NCBI RefSeq assembly: GCF_014204895.1
Contig: NZ_JACHMF010000001.1
Coordinates: 2,728,001 to 2,792,000 of the forward strand
DNA from: Paractinoplanes abujensis
GTDB taxonomy: Bacteria; Actinomycetota; Actinomycetes; Mycobacteriales; Micromonosporaceae
Length of the DNA stretch: 64,000 nucleotides
Direction: 5' to 3'
Positions within the stretch are counted from its first letter, which is position 1. Each line of letters begins with the position of its first letter. The notes under the pieces were generated by a model. The model was not told the DNA's origin. It did not search any database and worked only from the letters and a program-made list of their open reading frames with translations. Made by a program: the position numbers and the translations under genes. This document shows positions 34,773 through 46,685 of the stretch, in pieces.

Positions 34773-36302
34773 TCACACCACCCGGATGACCACCCGGTCG
34801 TAGCGGGTCAGCGGGAACGTCCCGCTATCGGTGCCCTGCAGGATCACCGAGATCGTCTGGCCGGGCCGCGCGTCCGCCGGGATCTTGACCGACGCCGACG
34901 AGCCCCGACCCGTCACGGCGACAGCCCCGGGATAGGTGCCCTCCTCGCGGTACTGCCACCACGAGGCGGTCACCTTGCGGCCGTCCGGGTCGGACAGTTT
35001 CGCGCCCAGCGACACGGTCGCTCCGGGCCGGGCTGGCACCGTGTCACCGGCGGCGATCCGCACCGACGGCGGGTGGTTGGCCCGTGACCAGCGTGGCGTC
35101 AGCGTCCACTGGATGCGGGCCGCGAAGTCGTTCTGGGCCGCGCCCGCCCAGCGCAGCGTGGTCAGGTCGGCCACGTCGGCGCCGGTCGCGTCCTTCTCGG
35201 TGGGGACGAGCCGCCACAGGTCGGGCGACGCCGACACCTGGTAGGCCCGGCCGCCCCAGCCCCCGATCGCCGGGGCGGCCGGGTTCTGCAGGCCCGTACG
35301 GAGAAGCTGGTTGAACACGACGTTGTCGCCTTCGGACAGGAAGTCGTACGGGCTCATCGGTTTGCACCAGCCGCCGGGCGCCTTGACCGGGTCGCCGAAC
35401 ACGTCGAGCGGGTCGCCGGGGGTGGTCTGCCCGTCGAGCCACGAGCGGTAGAGCGAACCCCACGGCCCGATCTGGATGTTCCGCCGGATCCAGTCGCCGG
35501 TGAAGTAGGCCCGGTCCGCGGGCAGCCCCCGTACGTTGCCCTGGCCGTCGTTGTTGCAGTTGAAGCCCCACGTCGCATAGCCCGCCGACAATTCCTCGAC
35601 GCGCAGCGCGGGCCAGGCCTTCGAGATGTAGTTCGCGTACGTCTCGTCCTGGAACCCGCTGGCCAGAATAACGGCCTTCTTCGACACCGCAGCACGCACC
35701 GACGACCATTGCGGAGTACCGGAATAGCGCTCCTCGATCGATTTGAGCGCCCGCGCGATGGTGCTCGTCCCGCCCCACGCCTGCAGGTAGAGCGGTCGCC
35801 GGTCCCGGTCGAGCAGCAGATCCCGGATGAGGTTCGATCCGGGCGTGTCCGAGGCCATCTCGCCTTCGAAGGCGATGTTCCCGAGCCGCACGAGCGATCT
35901 GATTTTCGCGGGCGACGGGTAGGCCGCGTCGTGTTTGCGCAGGTTGGGATAGACCTTCGCGTACGCGGGGATGATCTGGGTTTCGATTGTCGTCGAGCCG
36001 GTCCACCGCCACGACGTCTGCGGGGTCTTGTATTCGCGGCCGGGCAGGAAGAACTCGGTGCCTTTACCGTCACCGGCCCAGTGGAATTTGCTGCTGCTGT
36101 AGATGATGCCTTGGGTGTCGAGCTCGTTCGTGTAGAGCAGGTAGCGCACGAGCGAGGCGATGTCGTCGGATTCCATGTCGGTGGTGACGACCGTACGAGG
36201 TTTGTCGGTGTGGCGCCCGGAGGAGGCGGAAGCCGGCGCGGCAGCGGTGACGGCAGCCACGACGCCGGCGACCGCGCTCGTCAGTGCACGGTGGAAACGC
36301 AT
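34773..36302 (-). CDS. secreted nucleoside-hydrolase-like protein (DUF1593 / Sde182-type)
   Basis: A 509-residue exported protein with a signal peptide (1-26, ending ASASS). Residues about 36-310 form the DUF1593 nucleoside-hydrolase-like domain: VVTTDMESDDIASL recalls the Ca-binding DxDxxxDD of nucleoside hydrolases, and LYLQAWGGTSTIARAL and GGWCKPMS are also family-like. The C-terminal ~100 residues are an immunoglobulin-like/Sde182 C-terminal domain (GAKLSDPDGRKVTASWWQY). It starts 1 bp after the isomerase gene, so it is the last gene of the sugar operon. A glycosidase-like role in releasing the pentose outside the cell is an inference. Confidence 0.8.
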   Translation of the reverse strand: MRFHRALTSAVAGVVAAVTAAAPASASSGRHTDKPRTVVTTDMESDDIASLVRYLLYTNELDTQGIIYSSSKFHWAGDGKGTEFFLPGREYKTPQTSWRWTGSTTIETQIIPAYAKVYPNLRKHDAAYPSPAKIRSLVRLGNIAFEGEMASDTPGSNLIRDLLLDRDRRPLYLQAWGGTSTIARALKSIEERYSGTPQWSSVRAAVSKKAVILASGFQDETYANYISKAWPALRVEELSAGYATWGFNCNNDGQGNVRGLPADRAYFTGDWIRRNIQIGPWGSLYRSWLDGQTTPGDPLDVFGDPVKAPGGWCKPMSPYDFLSEGDNVVFNQLLRTGLQNPAAPAIGGWGGRAYQVSASPDLWRLVPTEKDATGADVADLTTLRWAGAAQNDFAARIQWTLTPRWSRANHPPSVRIAAGDTVPARPGATVSLGAKLSDPDGRKVTASWWQYREEGTYPGAVAVTGRGSSASVKIPADARPGQTISVILQGTDSGTFPLTRYDRVVIRVV

Positions 36303-36303
36303 G

Positions 36304-37287
36304 TCACTGGACCTCGCCGAAGAGGGCGTTCTGGACGAGGCGCTGGGCGGCCATCGCGTCCTGGCGTTCCTGAGCCTCGGCCAGTGCCGCCGTGTCGAGC
36401 CGGTCGAGGGCCCGGTGGATCCGCTTGAGGGTGCCGATCGCCGTGTTGGCCGCGTCGACGCTGTCCTCGCGGAACGGGAACTGGTCGAGCTGCCACACGC
36501 CGTCCCAGTTGTTCTTGCGCAGGGTGTGGAAGAACTCGAAGATCTCGGTCAGGTGAACCGTGCCCACGACCAGGTCGTCGTCCCAGCCGCGCAGGTTGTC
36601 GTTGACGTCCATGCCGTAGAGACGGCCGTGGTCGATGATCAGCTGGGCCGCGTCGGCCGGGGACTCGCCGCCGTAGAGGCTGTGGCCGAAGTCGAGCAGG
36701 ATGCCGACGTTGTCGAGCCCGATCTCCTGGATTCCGAGCAGCGACCGCGCGGCCGAGTCCCACGTCATCTTCACGCGGGGCTCGCGCGGCTTGTACTCGA
36801 TGGCGAACTTGAGGTCGGGGTGCGCCCCGGCCAGTTCGCGCATCCCGTCCACGGCCAGCTTCCACAGCGTGCGGTGGTCGACCTGGAACGGGTAGTCCCA
36901 GCCGTCCTGACCGGGCCAGATCTTCACGTAGTCGGCGCCCAGTTCGCGCACGATGCCCGCGGCCTCGTGCATCAGGTCGAGGGCGGCTTTCCGTACGCCG
37001 GGGTCGGGGTTGGTGAAGGAGCCCCGGCTGAACTTGCGCAGGTAGATCTCGGGCGTGATGCCGATGGCCGACAGCCCCTGCGCGGCCAGGGCGTCCTTGA
37101 CCTCGCCGAGGCCGACGCCGGGTGTGAACGGGTAGTTCAGGTCGACCACTGACAGGTCCTCGACCTGCCCGGCGAGTTCGATCGCGTCGAGGGTGGTGCG
37201 GGCCGGCCCGTAGCCGTCGGAGGCGTACCGGTCGACGTAGGTGGCGAAGTGCCACAGTCCGGCGCCGAAGCGGGGGTACTCGGTCAT
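36304..37287 (-). CDS. TIM-barrel sugar isomerase (xylose-isomerase-like; candidate D-apiose isomerase)
   Basis: A 327-residue AP-endonuclease-2/xylose-isomerase-like TIM barrel. Putative metal ligands are Glu in [11 protein letters not shown], Asp in [11 protein letters not shown] with its following His, Asp in GMDVND and Glu in HLTEIFEFF. It lies between an FGGY kinase (4-nt overlap) and the DUF1593 gene. With the kinase and split transketolase, the set matches the D-apiose pathway, in which ApsI converts D-apiose to D-apulose. Rhamnose- or xylose-type isomerisation is the alternative; sequence alone cannot decide. Confidence 0.78.
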   Translation of the reverse strand: MTEYPRFGAGLWHFATYVDRYASDGYGPARTTLDAIELAGQVEDLSVVDLNYPFTPGVGLGEVKDALAAQGLSAIGITPEIYLRKFSRGSFTNPDPGVRKAALDLMHEAAGIVRELGADYVKIWPGQDGWDYPFQVDHRTLWKLAVDGMRELAGAHPDLKFAIEYKPREPRVKMTWDSAARSLLGIQEIGLDNVGILLDFGHSLYGGESPADAAQLIIDHGRLYGMDVNDNLRGWDDDLVVGTVHLTEIFEFFHTLRKNNWDGVWQLDQFPFREDSVDAANTAIGTLKRIHRALDRLDTAALAEAQERQDAMAAQRLVQNALFGEVQ

Positions 37288-38666
37288 GCGATGCTCCCAT
37301 CGTGCGGGGTGCGGGCCCGGGCGACAGCGGAGCGCCAGGCGTCCCGCTGGTGAGAAAACACGCCCGGCTGGGGACGGAACTCGTCGTACGAGATCGGCGG
37401 TGTGCGGCCCCCGGCCAGGAACGCGACGCCGAGGGCGGACAGGTTGGTGGTGCGGGCGCGCCGGACGGGCACGCCGGTGAGGTCGGCCTGGATCTGCATG
37501 AGCACGTCGTTGCCGCCGGCGCCGCCGTCGGCGAGCAGACAGTCGGCCGGGCCCATGACGTCGATGACATCGGTGACCTGGTGGGCGATCGACTCGATGG
37601 CGGCCCGGGCGACCTGGGCCGGTGTGGAGCCCAAGGTGAGGCCGCTGATCAGGCCGACCGCGGTGTCGTCCCACCAGGGCGCGGCCAGCCCGCCGAAACC
37701 CGGCACCAGGAACACGCCGTCGCTGGAGGCCTCGGCCGCGAGCTGCCCGATCTGCCCGGCCGACAAACCCAAGAAGGCGGCGAGCCAAGCAACGGTCGCA
37801 CCGGACGACCGGATGTTGCCCTCGGCGGCCAGCGAGTCGTTCCAGGCGACGGTCAGGCAGACGCGGGGATCGTCGACCGCGCCCAGCCGCATGACCGAGG
37901 ACCCGGTCCCGTACGTGACCTTGACGCCCCCAGCCGCCTGCGAGCCGTGCGCGTAGAGCGCCGCGTGCGAGTCCCCCAGCACGGCCGTGATCGGCAGCCC
38001 GGCCAGCACTCCCCCACGCTCGGAGATGACCCCGAGGTCCCCGGAAGACGGCGTGACCTCCGGCAGTGCGGTCGACGGGATCCCGAACAGATCGAGCAGC
38101 TCCGGGCTCCACGACCCGGCTCGTACGTCGAGCAGCTGCGTGCGGGAGGCATTGCCCGACTCGATCCGGTGGCTGCCGGTCAGCGCGAACACCAGCCACG
38201 AGTCCACGGTCCCCACCGCCGCGTCCGGCGTACGGTCGAGCAGCCACCGCAACTTGGCCGCGCTGAACATGGGGTCGAGCGGCAGACCACTCAGGTCCCG
38301 TACGCGGGAAGCCCGGCCTTTTGCCCGCAGGGCGTCGCAGACGGGCTGGGCCCGCTGGTCCTGCCACCCCAGCACCGGCCCCGCCGGCCGGCCCGTCCGC
38401 TTGTCCCAGACGACCGCCGATTCGCGTTGCGTGCTGAGTCCGACCGCCTTGACCCGCCCCCGGCCGACGCCGTCCAGACAGGAGGCCGCCGCCGTGAGCA
38501 CGCTGCCCAGGATCTCGTCCGCGTCCTGCTCGACCCAGCCCGGCCGCGGGTACCGGATCGGCACGGCCGCCGACCCGCTGGCCACCACGGCCCCCGCCGG
38601 ATCGACCAGCAGGCACTTGGTGGAGCTGGTGCCCTGGTCGATCGCGAGAACGAGGTCGTCAGGCAT
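37284..38666 (-). CDS. FGGY-family carbohydrate kinase (candidate apulose kinase)
   Basis: A 460-residue kinase of the xylulokinase/glycerol kinase family. The N-terminal phosphate loop is [16 protein letters not shown], substrate-side residues lie in [13 protein letters not shown] and LGWQDQRA, the catalytic Asp is expected in the [14 protein letters not shown] segment, and the second ATP motif is [19 protein letters not shown]. It phosphorylates the ketose made by the downstream isomerase. It overlaps the split-transketolase gene by 8 nt and the isomerase gene by 4 nt. Confidence 0.85.
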   Translation of the reverse strand: MPDDLVLAIDQGTSSTKCLLVDPAGAVVASGSAAVPIRYPRPGWVEQDADEILGSVLTAAASCLDGVGRGRVKAVGLSTQRESAVVWDKRTGRPAGPVLGWQDQRAQPVCDALRAKGRASRVRDLSGLPLDPMFSAAKLRWLLDRTPDAAVGTVDSWLVFALTGSHRIESGNASRTQLLDVRAGSWSPELLDLFGIPSTALPEVTPSSGDLGVISERGGVLAGLPITAVLGDSHAALYAHGSQAAGGVKVTYGTGSSVMRLGAVDDPRVCLTVAWNDSLAAEGNIRSSGATVAWLAAFLGLSAGQIGQLAAEASSDGVFLVPGFGGLAAPWWDDTAVGLISGLTLGSTPAQVARAAIESIAHQVTDVIDVMGPADCLLADGGAGGNDVLMQIQADLTGVPVRRARTTNLSALGVAFLAGGRTPPISYDEFRPQPGVFSHQRDAWRSAVARARTPHDGSIA

Positions 38667-39615
38667 CGGTGCGGGCCAGCCCGATCGCCGCCTGCCGGAT
38701 GTCGCCGGCGGTCAGCCCGAAGTGCTCGAGCAGGAACGCGGTGGTGCCGGTGGGCGCGAATTCGCGGTGGATCCCGAGCAGCCGCATCGGCACCGGGGCC
38801 CGTTCGGTGACGACGACCGCCGCCACGGCCGCACCCAGGCCGCCGGTGGTGGTGGCCTCCTCGGCGGTCACGATGCCGCGGGTCTCGGCCATGGCGCGGC
38901 GGATCGCGTCCTCGTCGAGCGGCGCGATCGTCGACATGTTCAGCACTCGCACGGAGACTCCCTGCTCAGCGGCCTCCTCGGCGGCTTGCAGCGCGCGGGA
39001 GACCATGGTTCCGGCCGCCACCACCGTGACATCCGAGCCGTCGCGCAGGGTGGTCGCCGCGCCGAAGGTGAACGGCCGGTCACCGGTGACGGCGGGCACC
39101 TTGAACCGGCCGACGCGCAGGAAGACGGGCCGGGCCGCGTGGGCCGCCCAGCGCACGGCGGACCGGGTCTCGGCGGGGTCGGCCGGCACGACCACATCGA
39201 GTCCGGCGATCGCGCGCAGCCACGACAGGTCCTCGATCGAGTGGTGGGTGGGACCGAGTTCCCCGTACGCCATGCCGGGGCTCATGCCGCACAGCACGAC
39301 CGGCGACTGGCTGTAGGCGACGTCCGCTTTGATCTGCTCGAGCGCGCGTCCGGTCAGGAACGGCGAGGCTCCGCAGACGAACGGGACGTAGCCGCTGAGC
39401 GCCAGTCCGGCGCCCACGCCGACCATGTCCTGCTCGGCGATGCCCACGTTGATCAGACGGTCCGGGAACTCCTTCTGGAACTGCACGAGGTTGCTCGACC
39501 CGACCGAGTCGTTGCACACGGCCACGATGCGCTCGTCCTCGCGGGCCAGGGCGATCAGTTCCTCGGCGAACGCGACGCGGTTGTCGAACGTCTCGGTGGC
39601 GACGGGCGCGCTCAT
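38659..39615 (-). CDS. transketolase, C-terminal (pyrimidine-binding) subunit
   Basis: A 318-residue half-transketolase carrying the Pyr and C-terminal domains. The cofactor-activating Glu lies in INVGIAEQDMVGVGAGLA, and HHSIEDLSWLRAIAGLDVVVPADPAETRSAVRW and VLNMSTIAPLDEDAIRRA follow. Together with the next gene it makes a complete thiamine-diphosphate enzyme. Split transketolases occur in specialised sugar routes; in the apiose route AptA/AptB transfer a two-carbon unit from apulose-4-phosphate to glyceraldehyde-3-phosphate. Confidence 0.88.
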   Translation of the reverse strand: MSAPVATETFDNRVAFAEELIALAREDERIVAVCNDSVGSSNLVQFQKEFPDRLINVGIAEQDMVGVGAGLALSGYVPFVCGASPFLTGRALEQIKADVAYSQSPVVLCGMSPGMAYGELGPTHHSIEDLSWLRAIAGLDVVVPADPAETRSAVRWAAHAARPVFLRVGRFKVPAVTGDRPFTFGAATTLRDGSDVTVVAAGTMVSRALQAAEEAAEQGVSVRVLNMSTIAPLDEDAIRRAMAETRGIVTAEEATTTGGLGAAVAAVVVTERAPVPMRLLGIHREFAPTGTTAFLLEHFGLTAGDIRQAAIGLARTDA

Positions 39616-40493
39616 CGGGCCAGCTCCGCGGCCGCGGTGACGATCTGCTCGGCCGAGGGCACCTTGTGGTGCCACTCCACGCGGTCTTCCATGAAGGAGA
39701 CGCCTCTTCCCTTGGTCGTGTTGGCGATGACGCAGGTGGGCCGTTCGCCGCGGGCTGCGGTGAACGCGTCGTACAGGGAAAGGTGGTCGTGACCGTCGAT
39801 CTCCAGGACGTCCCAGCCGAAGGCGCGGAACTTGTCGTCCAGCGGGTCGAGGGTGTTGGTTTCCTCGGTGCGCGCGCCCTGCTGCAGCCGGTTGCGGTCG
39901 ACGATCGCGGTGAGGTTGTCCAGGCGGCGGTGCCCGGCGGTCATCGCGGCCTCCCAGTTGCTGCCCTCCTGCAGCTCGCCGTCGCCCAGCACGACGTAGA
40001 CGTGCCGCGACGAGCTGGAGAGTTTGGCCGCGACGGCCATGCCGACCGAGACGGGCAGGCCGTGGCCGAGGGGGCCGGTGTTGGTCTCGACGCCCGGCAC
40101 CTTGACCCGGTTGGGGTGGCCGTTGAGGGCGGAGAGCGGACCGGCGAACGTTTCCAGCTCGGCCTCGGCGAAGAAGCCGGACGCGGCCAGGGTGGCGTAG
40201 AGGGCGCCCGCGGTGTGGCCCTTGCTGAGCACCAACCGATCGCGGTCGGCCCAGTCGGGCTTCTCCGGGTCCACGCGCAGGACGCCGAAGAACAGGGTGG
40301 TCAGGATGTCGAGGACGGACATGTCGCCGCCTACGTGGCCCAGGCCGGCCCGGCCGATCATGTGCAGGTCGGTGGTGCGGGACTGGTTGGCCCGCTCCCG
40401 CAGCATCTCGCGTCGGCGCTCGGGACCGGCGTCGGCGAACTCCTGCCGGAATCGGCGCCAGGCGGCGGCGGTACGGGGGTCGGCGACCAGCAT
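39612..40493 (-). CDS. transketolase, N-terminal (thiamine-diphosphate-binding) subunit
   Basis: The 293-residue protein is the PP domain half of transketolase. The thiamine-diphosphate motif starts VVLGDGELQEGSNWEA and ends around VDRNRLQQ, and His residues in GHVGGDMS and LSKGHTAGALYA are family-conserved. It overlaps the C-terminal subunit gene by 4 nt. A stable hairpin separates it from the binding-protein gene upstream. Confidence 0.88.
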   Translation of the reverse strand: MLVADPRTAAAWRRFRQEFADAGPERRREMLRERANQSRTTDLHMIGRAGLGHVGGDMSVLDILTTLFFGVLRVDPEKPDWADRDRLVLSKGHTAGALYATLAASGFFAEAELETFAGPLSALNGHPNRVKVPGVETNTGPLGHGLPVSVGMAVAAKLSSSSRHVYVVLGDGELQEGSNWEAAMTAGHRRLDNLTAIVDRNRLQQGARTEETNTLDPLDDKFRAFGWDVLEIDGHDHLSLYDAFTAARGERPTCVIANTTKGRGVSFMEDRVEWHHKVPSAEQIVTAAAELAR

Positions 40494-40522
40494 GGGTGTG
40501 CCTTTCTACGGGTGGTGACAGA

Positions 40523-40549
40523 CCGGGCGGGCCTTGTGGGCCCGCCCGG
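40523..40549 (-). promoter_or_regulatory. intra-operon hairpin between binding-protein and transketolase genes
   Basis: CCGGGCGGGCC (40523-40533) and GGCCCGCCCGG (40539-40549) form a perfect 11-bp stem with a 5-nt loop. Placed just after the solute-binding-protein gene, it probably stabilises that mRNA or attenuates the downstream genes, giving more binding protein than enzymes. Confidence 0.6.
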
Positions 40550-40557
40550 GGAACAGG

Positions 40558-44205
<3,648 letters not shown>

Positions 44206-44206
<1 letters not shown>

Positions 44207-44862
44207 CACTGCACCGCCAGTTCCGTCGGCACCAGGAAGATCGTGCCGGGCGCGAGCGACGAGAACGCGCCGTGGAACTCGAGCTTCTTGCCCTTGAGCG
44301 CGTCCCGGTCGACCTGGGCGACGACCTCGGTCTTGACCTTGTCGTTGATCTGGTTGGCGACCTCGGCGTAGTCGATCTGGTTGACGAAGTCGCCGAACGC
44401 GATGCCGACAGCGTCACGGATCGCGGTGCCGGCGATGACCGGGCCGGTCGCGATCGTGACCTTGAGCGGCGAGCCGCCCGCCTGCGGGACCTCGACGGTG
44501 ACCGGGCCCGTGGGGACCGACGTGTCGACCTCGGTGACCGTGCCCGCGCCCTTGACCATGAACGCGTACGGGCTGCCCGTGCCGGCCTGTTTGCCCAGCT
44601 CCTGGCCGGCCTTCGCCGGGTCCGCCCGGATCGCGGCGGCGACCTCGGTGACGTCCTTGGCGTTGTCGTGCACGGTCGGGACGATCTTCTGCGCCCAGTT
44701 GTCGTTCACGTAGGTCGCCGGGTCGGTGGCCTTGGACTCGGCGGCGGCCAGCCCGTCCTTCTCGTAGACGTAGACGCCCGGCACCCGGGAGCAGGCCGTC
44801 ACCGCCGAGGCGAGCGCCAGCGTCGTCGCCGCCGCGAGCAATCGGCGTGTGATCACCGTCAT
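44206..44862 (-). CDS. DUF2291 family lipoprotein, first gene of the sugar operon
   Basis: The 218-residue product has a signal peptide and lipobox SAVTAC (modified Cys near 24), followed by the DUF2291 domain (VYVYEKDGLAAAESKATDPATYVNDNWAQKIVPTVHDNA). DUF2291 proteins recur beside ribose-type ABC transporters and are thought to be accessory to them; no reaction is known. ATG 44862 is right after an operator copy. The stop overlaps the ATPase start. Confidence 0.82.
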
Positions 44863-44865
44863 GTT

Positions 44866-44878
44866 GAATATCCATTCA
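44866..44878 (-). promoter_or_regulatory. SorC-type operator, copy 1
   Basis: On the minus strand this reads TGAATGGATATTC and ends 3 nt before the DUF2291 start codon. It is identical over 13 bp to copy 3, in the same orientation relative to its gene. The core is the dyad TGAAT-N4-ATTC. Confidence 0.65.
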
Positions 44879-45033
44879 TAGGCGATTGGGCATGCCAACA
44901 CTGTGAATGCTGGATGTCGGTGTTGTCAACGGGTCGTTCCGGTGTTGCTTCAGGGCGCGTTTTCGCGGGGCATCGTCGTTCTTGACGGCCCGCCACCCGG
45001 CCGTTTACGGTGCGACTTCATCCGATCCAGGCT

Positions 45034-45047
45034 TGAATTTTTATTCG
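45034..45047. promoter_or_regulatory. SorC-type operator, copy 2
   Basis: TGAAT at 45034-45038, TTTT, then ATTC at 45043-45046 reproduce the dyad of copies 1 and 3 with a different spacer. It lies in the AT-rich middle of the intergenic region. Confidence 0.5.
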
Positions 45048-45106
45048 CGAGCGTTTCTCACGTGGTCGTGAGGCGCTGCCAACGGGTGATACTCACCGTG
45101 CGCCGG

Positions 45107-45119
45107 TGAATGGATATTC
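45107..45119 (+). promoter_or_regulatory. SorC-type operator, copy 3
   Basis: TGAATGGATATTC, the exact reverse complement of the plus-strand sequence at 44866-44878, lies 32 bp before the regulator's start. The copies are 241 bp apart, which suits repression by DNA looping with a tetrameric SorC protein. Confidence 0.65.
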
Positions 45120-45151
45120 TCCTAAGCTGACGTCGTCGGGAGGGGTTGGGA

Positions 45152-46126
45152 GTGGCCGAGCGTTACGCGGTGGACGAGGTCGCCACCGACCAGATCCGCC
45201 TGCTGACCAAGGTGGCGCGCATGTACCACGAGCGGGGCATGCGACAGCCGCAGATCGCGCAGCAGCTGCACATCTCCCAGCCCCGCGTCTCGCGGCTGCT
45301 CAAACGCGCGGTCGAACTGGGGATCGTCCGCACGACCGTGCTCGCCCCGCGCGGCGTCTACGCGGAACTCGAGGAGCAGATCGAGCAGGCGTACGGGCTG
45401 ACCGAGGTGATCGTGGCGGACACCGACGACCACGCCGACGAGAGCCACGTGATGCGGGCGCTCGGCTCGGCCGCGGCCGTCTACCTGGAGACGACCCTGA
45501 TGGGCGGCGAACGCATCGGCGTGTCGTCGTGGAGCTCGACGATCCTGGCCACGGTGGAGGCCATGCACCCCCGGCCCACCCCGGTGGCCGACCAGGTCGT
45601 GCAGATGCTGGGCGGCGTGGGCAACGTGACCGCGCAGACCCAGGCGACCCGGATCACGGGCCGCCTGGCCGCGCTGACCGGCGCCCAGGCGGTCTACCTG
45701 CCCGCGCCCGGCCTGCTGGCGTCGGGTGACATGCGGCAGATGTTCATCACCGACCCCAGCATCGAACCGGTGCTGCGCGCCTGCGACGACCTGACGATGG
45801 CACTGGTCGGCGTGGGCAGCATCGAGCCGTCGCCACTGCTGCGCGAAAGCGGCAACGCGTTCGCCGAGAGCGAGCTGCCCGGCCTGCGCTCGGCGGGCGC
45901 GGTCGGCGACGTGTGCATGCGCTTCTTCGACTCGGCCGGCGCCCACATCGAATCGGCCTTCGACGAGCGGGTGCTGGGCATCGCCCCGGCCACCCTCATG
46001 CGCGTCCCCCGGCGCGTCGCCGTGGCCGGCGGCCTCCGCAAGAGCAACGCCATCCGAGCCGCCGTCCGCGGCGGCTGGGTCAACGTCCTGATCACCGACC
46101 TGCAGGTGGCCCGCAGCCTGCTCTGA
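45152..46126 (+). CDS. SorC/DeoR-type sugar-binding transcriptional regulator
   Basis: A 324-residue regulator. The N-terminal helix-turn-helix is at about 33-55 (QPQIAQQLHISQPRVSRLLKRA), followed by the SorC sugar-binding domain (VYLPAPGLLASGDMRQMFITDPSIEPVLRACDDLTMALVGVGSIEPSPLLRESG), related to phosphosugar isomerases. GTG 45152 follows the ribosome site GGGAGGGG. It is divergent from the nine-gene sugar operon and flanked by its probable operators. The inducer should be a sugar phosphate from the pathway. Confidence 0.88.
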   Translation: MAERYAVDEVATDQIRLLTKVARMYHERGMRQPQIAQQLHISQPRVSRLLKRAVELGIVRTTVLAPRGVYAELEEQIEQAYGLTEVIVADTDDHADESHVMRALGSAAAVYLETTLMGGERIGVSSWSSTILATVEAMHPRPTPVADQVVQMLGGVGNVTAQTQATRITGRLAALTGAQAVYLPAPGLLASGDMRQMFITDPSIEPVLRACDDLTMALVGVGSIEPSPLLRESGNAFAESELPGLRSAGAVGDVCMRFFDSAGAHIESAFDERVLGIAPATLMRVPRRVAVAGGLRKSNAIRAAVRGGWVNVLITDLQVARSLL

Positions 46127-46464
46127 CCGCGTGAGGCCGTGGGCGCGGACGAGCTCGGCCGGGACAAACTTCGCGACGCCTGATCAGCGACGCGGAAGGG
46201 CCCGAGCCGGTATCGCCTCTACCCGGCACACCGGACGGCTCCGGCTGCGGCCGGATGGTGCGACGTTCGAGCGGTCCGCGGTGCGCTTCCACCTTCCCGC
46301 CACCCCTGCTCGTCGGCCGGCGTCATCGCGGGCCGGCGGCCCTGGTCCTTCGTGGGCGCCGTGTCGATGCCGGCCGGCGTGCGAATGTCGTCCACGGTGG
46401 CCGGTCGCAGGCCGAACCGGGCGCCCCTCTCACCATGATGGACGCGGACCGCCGCTTCCGCGTA

Positions 46465-46478
46465 CGGGAGCGCTCCCG
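46465..46478. promoter_or_regulatory. CebR/LacI-type operator
   Basis: CGGGAGCGCTCCCG is a perfect 14-bp palindrome. Its core GGGAGCGCTCCC is the known binding site of CebR, the LacI-family cellulose-use repressor of Streptomyces (consensus TGGGAGCGCTCCCA). It lies about 207 bp before the pectate lyase start. Confidence 0.6.
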
Positions 46479-46509
46479 CGCCGACCGGCGGCGCCGCGCA
46501 TCGGTGTAA

Positions 46510-46527
46510 TGCAAACCACTGCAAACC
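46510..46527 (+). repeat. TGCAAACC direct repeat, 10-bp period
   Basis: TGCAAACC at 46510-46517 and 46520-46527 is repeated with one helical turn between copies, just upstream of a TTGACT -35-like box. The arrangement fits an activator site. Confidence 0.45.
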
Positions 46528-46565
46528 CTTGTCGTGGCTATTGACTTGTTTCTATTCTCGCTGAG

Positions 46566-46578
46566 GTAAGCGCTTTCC
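46566..46578. promoter_or_regulatory. LacI-family operator-like site
   Basis: GGTAAGCGCTTTC contains the AAGCGCTT palindrome (46568-46575) common to LacI/CcpA-type operators. It lies 22 bp after the TTGACT box, where bound repressor would block the promoter. Confidence 0.5.
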
Positions 46579-46685
46579 TGCATACGGATCGCCAAGTCGG
46601 CGTGGGTGGCCGGCCTGCCTCGAGCGGGCCTGAGACAACGGTTCGTAGTGGCAGCGCCCGGTATGCGAAGAGGAGCGAGACAGCC

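Larger units (their letters stand above)
46127..46685. other. 559-bp regulatory region upstream of the pectate lyase gene
   Basis: No frame here has convincing starts or codon periodicity. The last ~220 bp hold a perfect CebR-like palindrome, a pair of TGCAAACC repeats, TTGACT at 46541-46546 (possible -35) and a second LacI-type half-palindrome, all listed separately. The first ~300 bp show nothing recognisable. Confidence 0.6.

Noticed and set aside
36304-38666. Ordinary xylose isomerase / xylulokinase pair
   Set aside because: A split transketolase and DUF2291-type transporter in the same operon fit a specialised pentose route better, though sequence alone does not exclude other ketoses.
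46131-46544. Several short frames upstream of the pectate lyase
   Set aside because: Weak starts and no codon periodicity; the region is better explained as regulatory DNA.
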